A stretch of 58,290 nt of DNA from Solirubrobacterales bacterium (GTDB taxonomy: Bacteria > Actinomycetota > Thermoleophilia > Solirubrobacterales > Solirubrobacteraceae): the NCBI GenBank assembly GCA_003133565.1, contig PKYB01000047.1, forward strand, positions 1 to 58,290, in the 5' to 3' direction. This document shows positions 56,374-58,290 of the stretch, piece by piece. The notes below the pieces were generated by a model that saw only the letters and a list, made by a program, of their open reading frames with translations, had not been told where the DNA came from and made no database searches. The position numbers and the translations under genes are program-made. Position 1 is the first letter of the stretch, and each line of letters opens with the position of its first letter.

Positions 56374-57449
56374 AGATCGGCATCGTCGGGCTGCCCAACG
56401 CCGGCAAGTCCTCACTCTTCAACGCGCTGACACGCGCCGGCGCCGAAGCTGCGAACTATCCGTTCACGACGATCGAGCCAAACGTCGCGATCGTGCCCGT
56501 GCCCGACGCGCGGCTCGACGCGCTCGCCGAGCTGGTGGGAGCAAGCGAAGCCGTCTACGACACGATCTCCTTTCACGACATTGCGGGCCTGGTGGCTGGC
56601 GCGCACCGTGGCGAGGGGCTCGGCAACCGCTTCCTCGCCAACATCCGCGAAACCGACGCGATCCTGCATGTAGTGCGGGCTCACCACGACGCGAGCGTCG
56701 TGCACCCCGACGGTCGCGTCGATCCGATCGCCGACATCGAGACGATCGAAACCGAGCTCGCCCTCGCCGACCTCGAGCAGGCCGAGCGGCGGCTCGAGCG
56801 GGTGACTCGTGCCGCGCGCGGTGGCGAGCGGACGGCCCTCGTCGAGCAGGCGTGGCTCGAAGAGTTGGTGGCGGCGTTGCAGTCCGGGCGGCCCGCGCGT
56901 AGCGTGCCGCCGCCGCCAGAGGCGGCGGACGCCATGCGCCTGCTCGGTCCGATCACCGCCAAGCCGACGCTGTTTGTGGCCAACGTCGACGAGGGCTCCG
57001 ATGAGGTGCCGGCCGCTATCGCCGCACACGCGGCGGCGCAGGGCGCGGGCGCGGTGGCGATCTCCGCACGGATCGAGTCGGAGCTCAGTGAGCTCGAAGC
57101 CGGCGACGCGGCCTCAATGCGCGCCGAGCTCGGTGTCGGCGAAGCGGGGCTCGGGCGCGTCGTGCGCGGCGCGTTCGAGCTGCTCGAACTAAACGCGTTC
57201 TTCACCGCGGGGGAGGCCAAGCCGGCGCAGTCCTGGCATCTGCGCCGCGGCCTGACAGCGTGGCACGCCGCGGGCCAGATCCACTCCGACATCCAGCGCG
57301 GCTTCGTCCGCGCGGAGGTCGTTGGCTGGCAGGAGCTGCTCGACGCCGGCGGTTACGTCGGCGCGCGCGAACGCGGCGTCCTGCGGATCGAGGGGCGCGA
57401 CTACTTGATGCGCGACGGCGATGTGATCACCGTCAAGTTCACGCCCTAG
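56370..57449 (+). CDS. ychF: Redox-regulated ATPase YchF
   Basis: A 359-residue Obg-related nucleotidase that prefers ATP. It has the P-loop GLPNAGKSSLFNAL, FTTIEPNV, a switch II DIAGLVAGAHRGEGLGNRFLANIRETDAI, and the C-terminal TGS-like domain (FFTAGEAKPAQSWHLRRGLTAWHAAGQIHSDIQRGFVRAEV) ending GDVITVKFTP. Probably ribosome-associated. Its ATG overlaps the PAP2 stop. Confidence 0.95.
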   Translation: MKIGIVGLPNAGKSSLFNALTRAGAEAANYPFTTIEPNVAIVPVPDARLDALAELVGASEAVYDTISFHDIAGLVAGAHRGEGLGNRFLANIRETDAILHVVRAHHDASVVHPDGRVDPIADIETIETELALADLEQAERRLERVTRAARGGERTALVEQAWLEELVAALQSGRPARSVPPPPEAADAMRLLGPITAKPTLFVANVDEGSDEVPAAIAAHAAAQGAGAVAISARIESELSELEAGDAASMRAELGVGEAGLGRVVRGAFELLELNAFFTAGEAKPAQSWHLRRGLTAWHAAGQIHSDIQRGFVRAEVVGWQELLDAGGYVGARERGVLRIEGRDYLMRDGDVITVKFTP

Positions 57450-57557
57450 CGTCGCCGCCTGCTGCCGGGCACGGCGGGACAGGGGCGGCGTGCTCGGAAA
57501 GAGCGCTCGCGCGTCTCGGGGCGATCGTTCCGGGCCCTGGCGTGCTAGTACTGACAG

Positions 57558-58290
57558 ATGGCGCAAACGCAACGAGGTCCGGCGGACGAGGACCGGCGCC
57601 CGGATCCCCAGCACGAGGCGCCCTACCTCGAAGCCCTTCGCGACTACGCGGCGCGGGACCCGGCGCGGCTCCACATCCCTGGCCACAAAGGCGGGGTGGG
57701 CGCCGACCCCGAGCTCATTGCTGTGATCGGCGAGGCGGCGTTGCGGCACGATGTGCCGGGGCTGACCTGGGGGATCGACGTCGGCCCGGCGCCAACGCCG
57801 TTTGAGCGCGCTCAGCGGCTCGCGGCCGATGCGTGGGGCGCCGCGCGCACCTGGTTTCTCGTCAACGGCGCTTCGCAGGGAAACCTGACGGCTGGACTCG
57901 CGCTCGCACACTACGGCGATGAGGTGGTGTTGCAACGCAACGGCCACTCGAGCACGATCGACGCCCTCGTGCTTTCGGGCCTACGCCCCACGTTCGTGGC
58001 ACCGGAGGTCGACCCGGAGCTTGGTATCGCCCACTGCCTGGTTGCAGACACACTCGATCGGGCACTCAGCGCGACGCCGCGGGCGACGGCAGCGTGGATC
58101 GTCACGCCGACCTACTTCGGCGCCGTGGCCGACGTGCGTGGGCTCGCCGAGGTGGCGCACGCGCACCAGGTCCCGCTGATCGTCGATGAGGCTTGGGGCG
58201 CCCACATGGCTTTCCACGAGGATCTTCCCGAGCATGCGCTCGCGGCGGGGGCCGATCTCGTGATCTCGAGCACGCACAAGATCGTCGGCA
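57558..58290 (+). CDS. Orn/Lys/Arg decarboxylase family protein, 3' truncated by window
   Basis: A PLP-dependent fold I enzyme, 244 residues visible. LHIPGHKGG near the start, WFLVNGASQGNLTAGLALAHYGDEVVLQRNGHSSTIDALVLSGL, IVDEAWGAHM and the PLP lysine in ISSTHKIVG match the major domain of ornithine/lysine/arginine decarboxylases, likely making a polyamine precursor. The substrate cannot be told from this part. It begins with ATG 57558, 108 bases after ychF; a small gap without other features. Confidence 0.88.
   Translation, partial: MAQTQRGPADEDRRPDPQHEAPYLEALRDYAARDPARLHIPGHKGGVGADPELIAVIGEAALRHDVPGLTWGIDVGPAPTPFERAQRLAADAWGAARTWFLVNGASQGNLTAGLALAHYGDEVVLQRNGHSSTIDALVLSGLRPTFVAPEVDPELGIAHCLVADTLDRALSATPRATAAWIVTPTYFGAVADVRGLAEVAHAHQVPLIVDEAWGAHMAFHEDLPEHALAAGADLVISSTHKIVG

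Overview
This is a high-GC window whose gene content and order fit an actinobacterium of the class Thermoleophilia (Solirubrobacterales-like). That placement is inferred from protein flavour and synteny; no rRNA is present. Evidence includes the rpmH/rnpA/yidD/yidC/jag/rsmG/parA/parB and dnaA/dnaN/recF/dciA/gyrB/gyrA arms, frequent GTG starts, and an FHA-PP2C-PBP-PknB cluster.

Layout. (1) 1-5.2 kb, minus strand: a partial tRNA-Ile(GAT), then (in transcription order from rpmH) rpmH, rnpA, yidD, yidC, jag, a stand-alone LAGLIDADG-like gene, rsmG, parA and parB. A split parS-like inverted repeat lies between jag and the LAGLIDADG gene. (2) 5.2-14.6 kb, plus strand: dnaA, dnaN, recF, dciA, gyrB, gyrA. 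The two arms diverge at the rpmH-dnaA gap, so the replication origin is close by; DnaA boxes are only degenerate. GyrB carries a long TOPRIM insertion of the kind familiar from Gram-negative GyrB. (3) 14.57-14.84 kb: a transcript-like island with a strong Shine-Dalgarno, a 14-codon ORF, a possible SD-sequestering pairing and a perfect terminator-like hairpin. (4) 14.85-18.1 kb, minus: HNH endonuclease, pheA, DUF4446 protein, a membrane-anchored unknown. (5) 18.2-29.7 kb: a signalling and cell-wall block with a polytopic Ser/Thr kinase, two FHA proteins, a PP2C phosphatase, a class B PBP, PASTA-kinase PknB and Ddl, then on the minus strand a third kinase with a discoidin-like ectodomain, followed by purM. 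No rodA/ftsW gene sits between the phosphatase and the PBP. (6) 29.7-47.5 kb: envelope and exopolysaccharide genes: uppP, DedA, DUF354, a nucleotide-sugar dehydratase, a LytR_C protein, O-antigen ligase, flippase, four glycosyl- or sugar-phosphate transferases, a DsbA-like oxidoreductase and VKOR. A TetR/MFS efflux pair and a pilT-like ATPase are interspersed. (7) 47.9-58.3 kb: an orphan beta-class DNA methyltransferase, an aspartyl beta-hydroxylase-like protein, a secreted GH-A glycosidase, a precorrin-2 dehydrogenase, rarA, a GNAT, an M20 peptidase, methylmalonyl-CoA epimerase, a small unknown, PAP2, ychF and a truncated Orn/Lys/Arg decarboxylase.

Functionally the window joins chromosome replication and partition, kinase/phosphatase control of wall growth, undecaprenyl-linked polysaccharide assembly, and oxidative folding by a DsbA plus VKOR pair. 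Genes are packed tightly, with many ATGA, TGATG or GTGA overlaps. No gene-free stretch exceeds 300 bases; the largest are 14567-14851 and 5214-5433, both described. I saw no CRISPR array, insertion sequence, prophage or intein.
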